Shown here piece after piece: positions 1 through 10,995 of a stretch of 64,000 nt of DNA. Position 1 is the stretch's first letter. The number at the start of each line of letters is the position of its first letter. The position numbers and the translations under genes were made by a program. The stretch is from Tolypeutes matacus (taxonomy: Eukaryota > Chordata > Mammalia > Cingulata > Chlamyphoridae): the NCBI GenBank assembly GCA_026826555.1, contig JAKSZT010053764.1, forward strand, positions 36,569,907 through 36,633,906. The letters run 5' to 3'. Under the pieces are notes generated by a model, which saw only the letters and a list, made by a program, of their open reading frames with translations, had not been told where the DNA came from and ran no database searches.

Positions 1-165
1 AAACATTCGCTATATTAGAGACCATGCATGTGTCTGCAGACCTAGTTTTTCTCCCTAGGTCTGGTTTTTGGAACGCTGGTGATGCACTAAGCCTGATTTA
101 TTATATGACCATCCTGTATGGGAAAAAACTGTAACTTCGGGTATCTTTGGTCAACCTTAAGAGAT
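1..165. other. Flank without recognisable feature
   Basis: Ordinary AT-leaning sequence lying before the first SINE. I see no coding signal and no repeat that I recognise. Confidence 0.4.
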
Positions 166-170
166 ATAGC

Positions 171-430
171 AGGGGGATGGATGTGGCTCAAATGGTTGGG
201 CATCCATCTCCCATATGGAGAGAACTGGGTTCGATCCCCAGGACCTCCCAGTAAAAATTGAAAAAAGAAAAATGTAGAAAGCGCATGGGCCACCAGGCCC
301 TGTGAGCAGGCGAGCCGCCAGGCCCCGTGTGCAGGTGCACTGTCAGGCCCCATCCACGGGTGCGCAGTCAGGACCTGCAAGCCACGCAGCAAGATGATGA
401 CATAACAGGAGAGTGACACAAGGGAGAGCC
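171..430 (+). repeat. DAS-type tRNA-derived SINE (extended copy)
   Basis: The first 80 bases resemble a tRNA gene with internal RNA polymerase III promoter boxes. An A-box-like stretch lies at 182-194 (tgtggctcaaatg) and a clear B box at 227-239 (gggttcgatcccc). The tRNA-like head ends in a cctccc block near 250, as in the dimeric copy at 9341-9754. A GC-rich linker and a part with 'gacacaaggg' follow, also resembling that dimer. The head is well supported. The right boundary is not: the element runs without a clear A-tail into the presumed L1 5' UTR. Such SINEs encode nothing and depend on L1 proteins for movement. Confidence 0.6.
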
Positions 431-439
431 AAGATGAGA

Positions 440-1846
440 TGCACCTGCAGAGCGAGAACATTGGGGACATCAATCTGGAGGGAGCTGGACAGCGAGGTGG
501 ACTGCTTAATATAAAATCGTGAGTTTTTTCCCCAGATAGAAATCGTGGACCCAGACAGATAAGCCCCACCCTCCCGACAACCTGGTGAGAGGGAACACTC
601 TCTGAGAGTGGGAGGGTCCTGGCAAAGGGTGAGAGGGTTTTTTTCTGTTGGTTTGGCTGCCTGGATCCCTTTGCAGCTTTTTGGGAGCAAACTAGCCGGC
701 TAGATGTGGTGCTGGGCTAAGGGGAAAGGCGAATCTGCTGAGGAGGCCTGATTTACCTGACAGCCATGGGACACAGAGGCTTGGCTCAGGAGGGGGTGGA
801 GCCAGCCAATTTTATAATTCCATGCTGAGTGTCAGAGTCTCAACTCCTCTGGGGGGGTCAGGCATTGGGAAGTGTTTGATAAATTTCCGTGAGCCTATTT
901 AGGGTCCCCTCGGTGGAGGGGATGGTCCAGAAGAGGCCTTCTTTTGGGTCCCTTATTTATTCAAAAAAAATTTTTAGCTTAATTTAATCACTAAAATCTG
1001 CCTCAAAACCTGCAGAGAGAAGGCTGCAGGTTAGTTGATTGATGACCAAAGGCTGAGAGGCCCCACAAGGGCCCAAGAGGGAATGCTGTTCTTCCTTAGC
1101 TTTGTTTGACTGCATGCTTGTGTGTTTGTTTGGTTTTTCTTTGTTTGTTTGTTTCTTGCTTTTCTTTCCTCTTTCCTCCCCACCTCCCCCCCTTATTTTA
1201 AATTAGGTGCTGCTATCTTGTTTCTTCTTCCTTGTGCTTCTTCTTCCTTGATTTTCCATTCTCTGTGTATATTGATTTTGTCTAACAACACTATCTCTTT
1301 TCTTTCCTTCATCTTTCCACCTTCTGCTTTCTGTTGTGGTTCTTACTTCCACCTTTTTTCATGAATCCTCAGCTTCACAGGTGTCGCTTTCTATCTTGTC
1401 TATTCTGTTTCTTCTTTTTTTTTTTAATTATTAACTTTTTCCTTTCAGCCCTTTCTTTACTCTTTCCCTCTCTCCTCATCATTCTGGCCCTTTAAATCAT
1501 TCTATATATTTTTTTCTATTTGGTTTCTCATTCCATTATAAGTACTGCAGTTTTTCCCCCTATTACTCTACACTGCCCACATAAGTTAAACATTCATTTT
1601 ACTAAGTCTGATACAGCCACTCTTCTAACTTTTATCAATATTGCTATTATCCTTTTTCCTTTATTGCCTCTTTCAATTCCTCTGGCCCTAATCTGTTTCC
1701 TTCAAGGGAACACAGAACAAAGCAAGGAAATACAAGAAGAACAAAGTGTCAAACAGAAAACTTAACACACACACAGAACCACCAGCTAAATAAAACTCTA
1801 GAGCACAGACAGAAGCTAATCAACTGAATAAATCCATCAAGATAAA
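440..1846 (+). promoter_or_regulatory. L1-a 5' UTR
   Basis: About 1.4 kb precede ORF1. The first half is moderately GC-rich. From about 1110 to 1700 it is strongly pyrimidine-rich on + (many ttct, ttcc and tttg runs). The last 100 bases are A-rich and match the bases before ORF1 in L1-b. In L1 elements this region carries an internal RNA polymerase II promoter. No such activity can be proved here, and the 5' edge against the SINE is unclear. Short reading frames in the pyrimidine tract (for example 1122-1364) look like low-complexity artefacts. Confidence 0.55.
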
Positions 1847-2827
1847 ATGATGACCAGAGGGCAACAAAAAATTACAAACCATACTGAGAAACAGGAAGAC
1901 ATAGACCATTCCAATGATCAAACTAAAAACCAGGAAGAGATGCACAACATCGAACAACTAATCAAAGCTGTCCAAACAAATATCATGGACCAACTTAATG
2001 AAGTGAAGGAAGAGATTAAGGATATTAAGAAGACACTGGGAGAACATACTGAAGAAATTGTAAACATACACAAAAAGATAACTGATATGATGGTGATCAA
2101 TGGCACAATCCAAGAAATCAAAAAGACTCTGGATTCACATAACAGCAGATTTGAACAGGCAGAAGAAAGAATCAGTGATGTGGAAGACAGTACATCTGAA
2201 ATCAAACATATAGTAGAACAGATAGATAAAAAGATAGAAAAAATCCAGCAGGGACTTAGGGATTTAACTGACAACACAAAATGCACAAACATATGCATTA
2301 TGGGCATCCCAGAAGGAGAAGAGAAGGGAAAGGGAACAGAAGGAGTGTTGAAGGAAATAATGGCTGAATACTTTCCAACCCTATTGAGGGAGATGGATGT
2401 ACATGTCCAGGAAGCACAGCGCACCCCAAACAGTATAAATCCCAATGGGCCTACACCAAGACATATAATTATCAAAATGTCCAATGCGCAAGACAAAGAG
2501 AAAATACACAAGGCAGCAAGAGAAAAGAGAGTCATCACATACAGGGGAAGCACAATAAGATTAAGTGCTGATTTCTCATCTGAAAACATGGAGGCTAGAA
2601 GACTGTGCTATGACATAGTCAAGGTACTAAAAGAAAAAAACGTCCAGCCTCGAATTCTCTATCCAGCAAAGCTGGCATTCAAAAATGATGGAGAGTTTAA
2701 AATATTCACAGATAAACAGAAATTAAGAGAATTGGCCAATAAGAAACCTGCACTTCAAGAAATACTAAAGGAAGTTGTACGGGTTGAAAGGAAAAAACAG
2801 GAGAGAGAGAGTTGGAGGAGAGTGTAA
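1847..2827 (+). CDS. L1 ORF1p, RNA-binding chaperone (intact frame)
   Basis: A 326-codon frame encodes the L1 ORF1 protein, which trimerises, coats L1 RNA and acts as a nucleic-acid chaperone in the ribonucleoprotein particle. Residues about 35-145 form a heptad-rich, highly charged coiled coil (motifs such as KEEIKDIKKTL and RISDVEDSTSEI). An RRM-like domain follows, with 'NICIMGIPEGE' near residue 150. The C-terminal part includes 'KIHKAAREK' and 'YRGSTIRLSADFS'. The start codon at 1847 matches the start in L1-b and precedes the coiled coil. Length is close to the usual ~340 residues for mammalian ORF1p. No stop or frameshift interrupts it, unlike ORF2 downstream. Catalysis is not expected of this protein. 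Confidence 0.92.
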   Translation: MMTRGQQKITNHTEKQEDIDHSNDQTKNQEEMHNIEQLIKAVQTNIMDQLNEVKEEIKDIKKTLGEHTEEIVNIHKKITDMMVINGTIQEIKKTLDSHNSRFEQAEERISDVEDSTSEIKHIVEQIDKKIEKIQQGLRDLTDNTKCTNICIMGIPEGEEKGKGTEGVLKEIMAEYFPTLLREMDVHVQEAQRTPNSINPNGPTPRHIIIKMSNAQDKEKIHKAAREKRVITYRGSTIRLSADFSSENMEARRLCYDIVKVLKEKNVQPRILYPAKLAFKNDGEFKIFTDKQKLRELANKKPALQEILKEVVRVERKKQERESWRRV

Positions 2828-2892
2828 GAACAACTAAAATGACAAAAAGAGAAATAAAAACAACATATGACATACATAAAACTAAAGAAAAT

Positions 2893-5800
2893 ATGGCTGA
2901 TGTAAGAAATTCATTGAGAGTAATAACACTGAATGTTAATAGATTAAACTCACCAGTCAAGAGACACAGATTGTCAGAATGGATAAGGAAATATGACCCA
3001 TCTATATGTTGTCTACAAGAAACCCACCTTAGACACAGGGATTCAAGGAGACTGAAAGTGAATGGCTAGAAAACAATTTTACAAGCAAACAATAACCAAA
3101 AAAAGGGCAGGAGTAGCTATCTTAATATCGGACAAAATAGACTTTAAATGCAAAACTGTTGAGACAAAGATGGACACTATATATTAGTAAAAGGGGTAGT
3201 CTTCCAAGAAGAGAGAACAATCATAAATATTTATGCACATAATCAGGGTACCTCAAAATACATGAGGCATACACTAGAAAAACTAAGTGGAGAAATAAAT
3301 GCCTCTACACTTATACTGGGGGACTTTAATACACCATTATCACCATTAGATAGAACATCTAAGCAGAGAATCAATAAAGAAACAAAGACTCTGAATAATA
3401 CATTAGAGGACCTGGAAGTAATAGACATATACAGAACACTACACACAAATACAGCAGGATATTCTTTCTTCTCGAGTGCATGTGGATCATACTCCAAGAT
3501 AGATCACATGTTAGGCCACAGAAAAACCCTCAATGAATTCAGAAAGATTGAGGTTATACAAAGTAATTTCTCTGACCACAGTGGAATGAAATTGGAAATC
3601 ACTAAGGGCCAGAGAACCAGTTTAAGCACAAAGATATGGAAGCTAAACAACACACTCTTAGACAAACAGTGGGTCAAAGAGAAAATCCCAAAAGAAATCA
3701 GTAACTACCTCCAATTGAATGAAAATGACAACACAACATATCAAAACCTATGGGATGCTGCCAAAGCTGTACTGAGAGGGAAATTCATAGCCATAAATGC
3801 ATATATTAAAAAAGGAGAAAGAGCTAAAGTTGAAGACCTAACTGCACTTGGAGGAATTGGAAAAACAACAACAAACTAACCCCAAAGAAAGTAGAAAGAA
3901 AGAAATAACAAAGATTAGAGCAGAACTAAATGAAATAGAATATAAGAAAGCACTAGAAAAAATAAAACCAAAAGTTCATTCTTTGAGAAGATCAATAAAA
4001 TTGACAAACCCTTAGCCAGACTAACAAAGAAAAAGAGAGAGCAGATGCAAATACACAAAATAAGGAATGAAGAAGGGGGTATCACTACTGACCCCACAGA
4101 AATAAAGAGTATCATAAGAGGATACTTTGAAAAATTATATGCAACAAGAATGATAATTTAGGGGAAATGGACACATTCCTAGAAACTCACAAGCAGCCTA
4201 CATTGACAAAAGAAGAAATTGATGAACTTAACAATCCAATTACAAGTAAAGAGATAGACTCAGTCATCAAAAACCTCCTAACTAAGAAGAGCCCAGGACC
4301 AGATGGCTTCACAGATGAATTCTACCAAACATTTCGGAAAGAGCTAACACCAATTCTGCTTAAGCTCTTCCAAAAAATAGAAGTAGAAGGAACATTGCTT
4401 AACTCATTCTATGATGCCAGCATTACTTTAATACCAAAGCCAAACAAAGATACCACAAGAAAGGAAAATTACAGACCAATTTCTCTAATGAACCTAGATG
4501 CTAAAATCCTCAACAAAATACTTGCTAATCACATTCAACAACATATCAAAAGAATTATACACCATGACCAAGTGGGGTTCATCCTGGGTATGCAAGGATG
4601 GTTCAACATAAGAAAATCAATCAATGTAATACACCACATAAACAAACTGAAAGAATAAAATCACACGATCATCTCTATAGATGCAGAAAAAGCATTCAAC
4701 AAAATACAACACCCTTTCCTGATAAAAACACTGCAAAAGATAGGAATAGAAGGAAACTTTCTGAACATGATAAAGGGTATATATGAAAAACCCAAAGCTA
4801 ACATCATCTTCAATGGTGAAATCCTAAAAGTTTTCTTCCCTCTGAGATCGGGAACAAGACAAGGATGCCCACTATCACCACTCCTATTTAACATTGTCTT
4901 AGAGGAACTTGCTCGAGCACTGAGGCAAGAAAAGGATATAAAGGGCATCCAATTGGAAAAGAAGAAGTAAAAATTTCACTATTTGCTGATGACATGATCC
5001 TATACATAGAAAGCCCTGAGAAATCTATAACAAAGCTTCTAAAACTTACAAAGGAGTTCAGTAACATCACAGGCTATAAAATCAATGCTCAAAAATCAGT
5101 AGCATTCATGTACACCAATAACGAGCAATCTGAGGAGGAAATCAAGAAAAAAATACCATTTACATTAGTAACTAAAAGAATCAAATACCTAGGAATAAAT
5201 TTAACTAAAGATGTAAAGGACTTATATACAGAAAACTACACAACACTGTTAAAGGAAATCAAAGACTTAAATAAAAGGAAGAATATTCCCTGTTCATGGG
5301 TAGGAAGACTAAGCATCATCAAGATGTCTATCCTACCCAAACTAATCTACAGATTTAATGCAATCCCAATAAAAATCAACACTGTATTTTTTAAAGAATT
5401 GGAAAAACTAACTACAAAATTTATTTGGAAGGGTAAGAGGCCCCAAATTGCCAAAGACATACTGAAAAAGAAAAATGAAGTTGGAGGTATCACACTACCT
5501 GACTTTAAAATGTACTACAAAGCTACAGTGGTGAAAACCACATGGTATTGGCACAAGGATAGACACATTGACCAATGGAACCGAATTGAGAGTCCTGGTA
5601 TAAATCCTCACATATACAGTCATCTGATATTCGATAAGGCCACCAAGCCCATTCAGTTGGGAGAGAATGGCCTCTTCAACAAGTGGTGCATGGAGAACTG
5701 GATATCCATATCCAAAAGAATGAGAGAGGAACACCATCTCACACCTTATATGAAAATCAACTCAAGATGGATCAAAGATCTAAATATAAGAGCCAAGACC

Positions 5801-6686
5801 ATAAAGACCTTGGAAGATAATGTAGGGAAGCATCTACAGGACCTTGTAATAGGAAATGGTTTCATGAACTTCACACCCAAAGCAAGAGCAGCACAAGAAA
5901 AAATAGATAAATGGGATCTCCTCAAAATTAAAAAACTTTTGCACCTCAAAGGATGTTATCAAGATAATAAAAAGGCAGCCTACTCAATGGGAGAAAATAT
6001 TTGGCAACCATATCTGATAGGAGCCTAATATCCTGCATATATAAAGAAATCCTACAACTCAAAAATAAAGACTAACAACCCATTTTAAAAATGGGCAAGT
6101 GACCTGAAATGACCCTTCTCCAAGGAAGAAATACAAATGGTAAAAAGCACATGAAAAAATCCTCGACATCTTTAGCTATTAGAGAAATGCAAATCAAAAC
6201 TACATTGAGATACCATCTTACACCCATTAGAATGGTGGCTATTAAAAAAACAGCAGACTGTAAGAGTTGGAAAGTATGTGGAGGAATGAGAACCCTCATC
6301 CACTGCTGGTGGGATTGTGGAATGGTCCAGCCACTGTGGAGGACAGTTTGGCAGTTCCTCAAAAAACTTACTATAGATCTTCCATATGATCCAGTGATTC
6401 CACTGCTGGGTATATACCCAGAAGAACTGAAAGCAAAGACACGAAAAGATATATGTCACCAATGTTCATAGTGGCATTGCTCACTATTGCCAAAAGCTGG
6501 AATCAACCCAGGTGCCCATCAACAGATGAATGGATAAACAAAATGTGGTACATACCTACAATGGAATATTACTCAGCTGTAAGAAAGAGTAAAGTGCTAA
6601 CACATGGGATAACATGGATGAATCTGGAAGACCTTATGTTGAGTGAAGCAAGTCAGGCATTGAAGGATGAACAGTACATGACCTAA
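2893..6686 (+). pseudogene. L1 ORF2 (endonuclease-reverse transcriptase), broken
   Basis: ORF2p nicks target DNA and reverse-transcribes L1 RNA at the nick. The start at 2893 gives MADVRNSLRVITLNVN, 65 bases after the ORF1 stop. Endonuclease landmarks are LNVN, QETHL, GDFN (near 3320) and SDHSGMK (near 3580). Reverse-transcriptase landmarks are [19 protein letters not shown] (near 4850) and the catalytic FADD at 4982-4993. The C-terminal part reaches LEDLMLSEAS and stops at 6684-6686. Lesions include TAG for Trp at 3067-3069, an extra A near 3100, a 2-base loss near 3846, small losses near 3965, TAA for Lys at 4656-4658, a 1-base loss near 4951 and a 2-base loss near 6012. L1-b shows the expected frame at most of these sites. 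Confidence 0.93.
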
Positions 6687-7520
6687 CTGATATGAATTAA
6701 GGAAATTGAGCAGTCTCTGAGGACTAGTGTCTGAAAGATAGGTGTACAAGAAAGAGAAAGAAAAGAGAAAGTTCTGAGCGATCACCCATATGGACTTAAC
6801 CTATGGTAAAGTGATAGAGTGTAGTTGTGTATTGAAGGGATAGGACAGGAGGGTAGTGATATATTGGGTTGGGTGGTGCAGGGTTGACAGGTGGGTAGAT
6901 TGGGAAGGGTGGGTTAGAATACCCAGGATACTGGGGGGAGAGCAGAAATAGACAGGTGGGCATCCCTTAAGAGCAAGGGCAGTTCCTAATAGTGGAGGAC
7001 AAACCAGTGTGTCATGACCTCTTGTTGAATGTAACTATGAATCTTGTCATCCAATGAGTCAAGCCAGGGGGTCGTCATGGGACCCAGGGGATGGGGAGGG
7101 AGGGACAGAATAGATCAAACAGGGGGTATTTAGTGGTTAGTGGAAATGTTTTTCATTACCTTAACGTGATGGACACAGGGCATGGTAAATATCATCAAAA
7201 TTTATAAAAGCATACGATCCAAAATGTAAACCATACTGTAAACCATTGACAATGTTTAGTAGCTATGTTTCACTATCTGTATATCAATTATAACAATACT
7301 ACCATCCACATGCAAAAAGGTTTTAATATGGGATGAGGAAAGGGGGAGGAGGTTGGGTATGTGAGAGTGTCTTGTATTCAGTGTGTGACTTTGCTGTGAC
7401 CTAAAACTTCTTTGAAAATTAAATGAAAAATAGTGAGACACTGGGGAGTGAGGGAGGAAGGTGCCACGGTACAGACTGGACACCAGATAGTGCAGTGATA
7501 AAAGGCAAAATGTCATAAAA
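6687..7520 (+). other. L1-a 3' UTR (type A)
   Basis: This non-coding tail follows ORF2. Bases 6690-7175 match the reverse complement of 36590-36970 in L1-b up to 'cattacctta' and 'gacacaggg'. Beyond that point the two elements differ completely. L1-a continues with the usual mammalian L1 ending (an A-rich end near 7432 after 'gtgacctaaaac'), whereas L1-b switches to family B. A G-rich stretch at 7330-7350 resembles the G-rich tract typical of L1 3' UTRs. Confidence 0.75.
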
Positions 7521-7690
7521 ATTATTTATTTATTTATTTTTAATTTTTTTTATTTTTCTCATTTTTTGAAAAACCCAATCCTTTTATTTTATTTTATTTT
7601 ATTTTTTAAAGTTTTCATGTATCTTATCTCTTACATTTAGACATCATTACTATTTCATTTTCTTATTATTTGTATTTAGCTATTGTATTG
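7520..7690. repeat. AT-rich stretch with ATTT and TTTTA runs
   Basis: Low-complexity DNA between L1-a and the family-B copy, with ATTT repeats at about 7520-7545 and TTTTA repeats at about 7580-7608. It may include degenerate A-tail or part of the family-B element. No coding signal. Confidence 0.5.
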
Positions 7691-9320
7691 GCTTCATCTT
7701 TAAAGAAGCTTTGGATCACAGAAGGGTTACAACTGGGGCAGGAGAGGATCATTGGTGGAGGGTGTCAGGAATGGGGGGTGCATGGGAGGAAGTTCACCTG
7801 AACATACATAAAAAGGTATATAAAATTGTTCAAATGCTCACGGGGCATGGTCACAGTGGGTGAAGAACCACTCAATAAATGAGAGAATACTGAATACCCA
7901 TCCTGGACGGCTCTGCCATATTCTCCAAGGGAGTAGCAACAGTCCTCCAAGTGCACGGGCAGTGTCTGGCAAAGGAGGATGATCCACTGATGGGCTCTTG
8001 TTATGGATGACTAGCCTTATGAGTCTTGGTTCTTGAAATTGAAGCTTAGCCTATTGTTATGGGGTGCCTAAGGGTTGCCTCCTGAGAGACTCCTTGTTGC
8101 TCAAATGGGGCCTCTCTCTAAGCCAAACTCAGCATATGAATGCATTACCTTCCTCCCAGCGTGGGACATGACTCTTGGGGATGAGCCTCCCTGGCAAAGA
8201 GGGATTACTGACAAGTGCCAACGGGCAATGCAACTGGAAAAAGACCTCAATTAAAAGGGGGAAAATGTAAAGACAAATGAGTTCATATGGCTAAGAGACT
8301 TCAAAGTGAGTCAGGAGGTCATCCCAGAGGTAACGCTTATGCACATCTCAATAGGACCTCATAGGCTTTGATGTGGATACATCCCAAACAGAGGGGTTCC
8401 TGAGGGCTCTGGAGACATCCAGGTCCTAAATCAGGGTGGATATAGGAGTTTTGCACCTTAGCAGTGGGCCCGACTTTGGAATCCTTGCTTCTGAGATTGA
8501 CAGAGTTGGACCCAAATATGTCTTCCCTGCACATGGTCCATTTGTCCTATCTATTCAAACCTATATGTGTTGCCGGAGTTTTTAGGTGTACTTCCAAGGA
8601 CCATAGTCTTTGGGCTGTCCATGTGCCAGCTGGGCCCAGAATCTCGGTGGAGCTGCAACTCCTACTTTACAGCTCAATGGACTTACCCTGGACACCTGGT
8701 GGGGAGATAATGGACAACGGCCATCCCAGGGAATGGAGAGAGTCTGCAGCTGCAGGCAGGATAACCCCATCCATCTTATAAGATATAAGCCCCCTCTCAC
8801 TTGGAGGTGGAGTGGACATCACCATCTCAGACTCTTCAGGATTGGGGGAGGAGCTATGGACTAGAATGGACTTACTGGTATTCTGTTATAGACATATTGT
8901 GATTCACGCAATGGAAGTAATTACAACATTAATGTGGAGCCAGTGGCCACTGGATGCTTTAGGGGCAGGGAGAGGGAAAAGCAGTTGTAATACCAGGGTT
9001 TTTTTTGGGACTTGGGAATTATCCTGAGACACATTGCAATGACAGATACAGGCCATTTTATATCATTATATAACATGCAGAACTGTGTGGGAGAGAGTGT
9101 GGTCTACAATGTGAACTATGGTCCATGCTTAGTGGCAAAGCCCCAAGATGTGTATATCTATTGCAGATGATATGCCACACTAATGAAGGATGTTTATGTG
9201 GGAGGTTGTGGGAGGTGTGGGAGGTGGGGCATATGGGAATCACTACAATTTTTGTGTAACATTTATGTAATCTAAGTATCTTTTGAAAAATAAAAAATAA
9301 AATTATTATTAAAAAAAAAT
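7690..9320 (+). mobile_element. Non-coding L1-like 3' end (family B), longest copy
   Basis: About 1.6 kb without a meaningful reading frame, ending in an A-rich tail (about 9283-9319). It is related to copies on - at 25166-25475, 53651-54870, 57541-57675 and 62156-62935, and to the terminal 0.7 kb of L1-b. Shared landmarks are 'aatctcggtggagctgcaac' (near 8640), 'gagagtgtggtctac' (near 9090) and 'atggctaagagacttcaaag' (near 8288). Because the same sequence is the physical 3' end of L1-b, I infer that it is a lineage-specific L1 3' UTR and that solo copies are 5'-truncated insertions. No target-site duplication was found for this copy. Short Met-frames within it are chance. Confidence 0.7.
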
Positions 9321-9327
9321 ACAAAGG

Positions 9328-9767
9328 TCAATTGACTTTTTTTTTTTTAGAATTTCTTTGTTTTTTGTTATTATTATTTTTATTTATCCCCACCACCACC
9401 ACTTGTGCTCGCTGTCTGCTTTCTGTGTCCATTCGCTGTATGTTCTTCTGTGTCTTCTTGTCTTCTCTCCTCGTCTTCTCTTTAGGAGGCACCGGGAACC
9501 AATCCTGGGACCTTCCAACATGGGAGAGAAGCACTCATTGCTTGAGCCACCTCAGCTCCCTAGTTTGTTGTGTCTCTCATAGCCTTTTTCCTCTGTGTCT
9601 CTTTTTTGTTGTGGCATCTTTTTGTGCCAGCTCTCCGCGCGGGTCAGCTCTCCACGCAGGCCTGCTTGCCTTTACCAGGAGGCCCTGAGAATCAAACCCA
9701 GGACTTCCCATATGGTAGATGGAAGCCCAGTCACTTGTGCCACATCCTCTTCCTTCAAATGACTTTT
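9328..9767. repeat. Target-site duplication pair of the 9.3-kb SINE
   Basis: Two 13-base direct repeats (9328-9340 and 9755-9767) differ at one base and flank the SINE exactly. They end in a T-run that serves as primer site for L1-mediated insertion. Confidence 0.75.
9341..9754 (-). mobile_element. Dimeric DAS-type SINE
   Basis: Reading the minus strand, one tRNA-like head begins near 9750 ('ggaagaggatgtggcacaag') with a degenerate B box near 9698. A GC-rich linker and a second tRNA-like head follow near 9560-9484, then a tail of short A-rich and CAC/TTA runs ending in poly-A (T-run at 9337-9348). The insertion is bracketed by near-identical 13-base repeats, 9328-9340 and 9755-9767 (tcaattgactttt and tcaaatgactttt, one difference). 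Across the two repeats the old L1 reads continuously, so the SINE inserted into that L1. Confidence 0.82.
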
Positions 9768-10995
9768 GACAAGACTGCTAAAAATATACAATGGTGAAAG
9801 AATAGTCTTTTCAACAAATGGTTCTGAGACAACTGGTTAGCCACATTAAAAAAAAAGAGGAGTTGGACTCCTACCTCACATCATATACAAAAAATAACTC
9901 AAAATGGATCAAATACCTAGATAAGCCAAAACTATATCACTCATAGAAGAAAATATAGGAGTAAATCTTCATGACTATAGATTTGGCATTGGAATCTTAG
10001 ATTTAACACCAAAACCACAAGCAACAAAAGTAAAAAGAAATAAATTGTATTTCATCCAAATTAAAAACGTTTGTGCTTCAAAGGACACGATTTAGTAAGT
10101 GAAAAGACAACCCACAGAATGAAGAAAATATTACAAACCAGAGTTGCTCTAAGGACTTTGTATGTAGAATATATAAGGACTGGTTACAACTCAATAAGAG
10201 AAAGACAAATAAACCAATTAAAAACCGGGCAAAGAATCTGAAGAGACATTTCTCCAAAGAAGATATATAAATAACCAGTAAGTACATGAAAAGGCACACT
10301 ACATCATTAGCCATCAGGGATATCCATATCAAAACCATAATGAAATATCACTTCATACCCATTAGAATAGCTATAATCAAAAAGTCAGATGATACAAGTA
10401 TTTGTGAGATTATGAGGAAACTGGAAACCTCAGACACTGCTCATGGGAAAGTAAACTTAGTTTGGCAATTCTTCAAAAGTTAAACATAGGTTACTATTTG
10501 ACCCAGCAATTCTGCTCCTTGGTATATACCCAAGAAAAATGAAAACATATGTCTACCGAAAAACTTGTACATGAATGTTCATAGCAGCATTATTCATAAT
10601 AGCCATTATTAATAACATTGAAAGGAATGAAGTAATGATATATGCTACAACATGGATGAAACTTGAAAATATGCTAAGTGAAAGAAGCCAGGCACAAAAG
10701 ACCAGGTTTTATCATTCTATTTATATGAAATATCCAGAATAGGCAAATCTATAGAGATAGAAACTAGATTAGTTGTTTCTTAGAGCAGAGGTAGGGGATA
10801 TGGAGGCATAAGGGATTGGGGAGTGAAAACTAAAGAAGTTTATTTTTGAGGTGATGAAGGTGTTCTAAAATTGGTTGTGGTAATGGTTGCACAACTTGGT
10901 GAATATATTAAAAATCATTGAATTGTACACTTTAAATTGGTGAATTGTATGGTATACACGTTATATTCTCAATAAAGCTGTTAAAAAAATCCTCA

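Larger units (their letters stand above)
440..7520 (+). mobile_element. L1 retrotransposon, near full length (L1-a)
   Basis: A LINE-1 element with the standard order: 5' UTR (about 440-1846), ORF1 (1847-2827), a 65-base spacer, a degenerate ORF2 (2893-6686) and a 3' UTR. The 3' part has the familiar L1 ending, with 'gtgacctaaaac' near 7398 followed by an A-rich stretch to about 7432. About 90 further bases may be L1 or flank. I could not find target-site duplications, so both ends are approximate. ORF1 is open throughout but ORF2 carries stops and frameshifts, so the copy is dead as an autonomous element. A related copy, L1-b, lies on - at 35795-42164. Confidence 0.9.
9321..10995 (+). mobile_element. 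Old 5'-truncated L1 (ORF2 end and 3' UTR), split by a SINE
   Basis: The sequence runs from an L1 ORF2 segment ('ggtcaattgactttt', then 9768 onwards 'gacaagactgct') through the C-terminal part of ORF2 to a classic L1 3' end. That end reads 'ttgaattgtacactttaaat' (near 10918), an AATAAA signal at 10971-10976 and a short A-run. It matches the older mammalian L1M/L1PA-like 3' UTR style rather than L1-a. Many stops and gaps show age; the longest residual frame is 10286-10483. A DAS SINE at 9341-9754 interrupts it. Confidence 0.8.

Noticed and set aside
1918..2589. A 223-codon open frame on - opposite the intact L1 ORF1
   Set aside because: It is the antisense shadow of the coiled-coil coding region. 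Its hydrophobic composition follows from the A-rich sense strand.
4846..4993. Reverse-transcriptase motifs as a sign of a retron, group II intron or other RT system
   Set aside because: The surrounding endonuclease, ORF1, UTRs, A-tails and target-site duplications identify mammalian L1.
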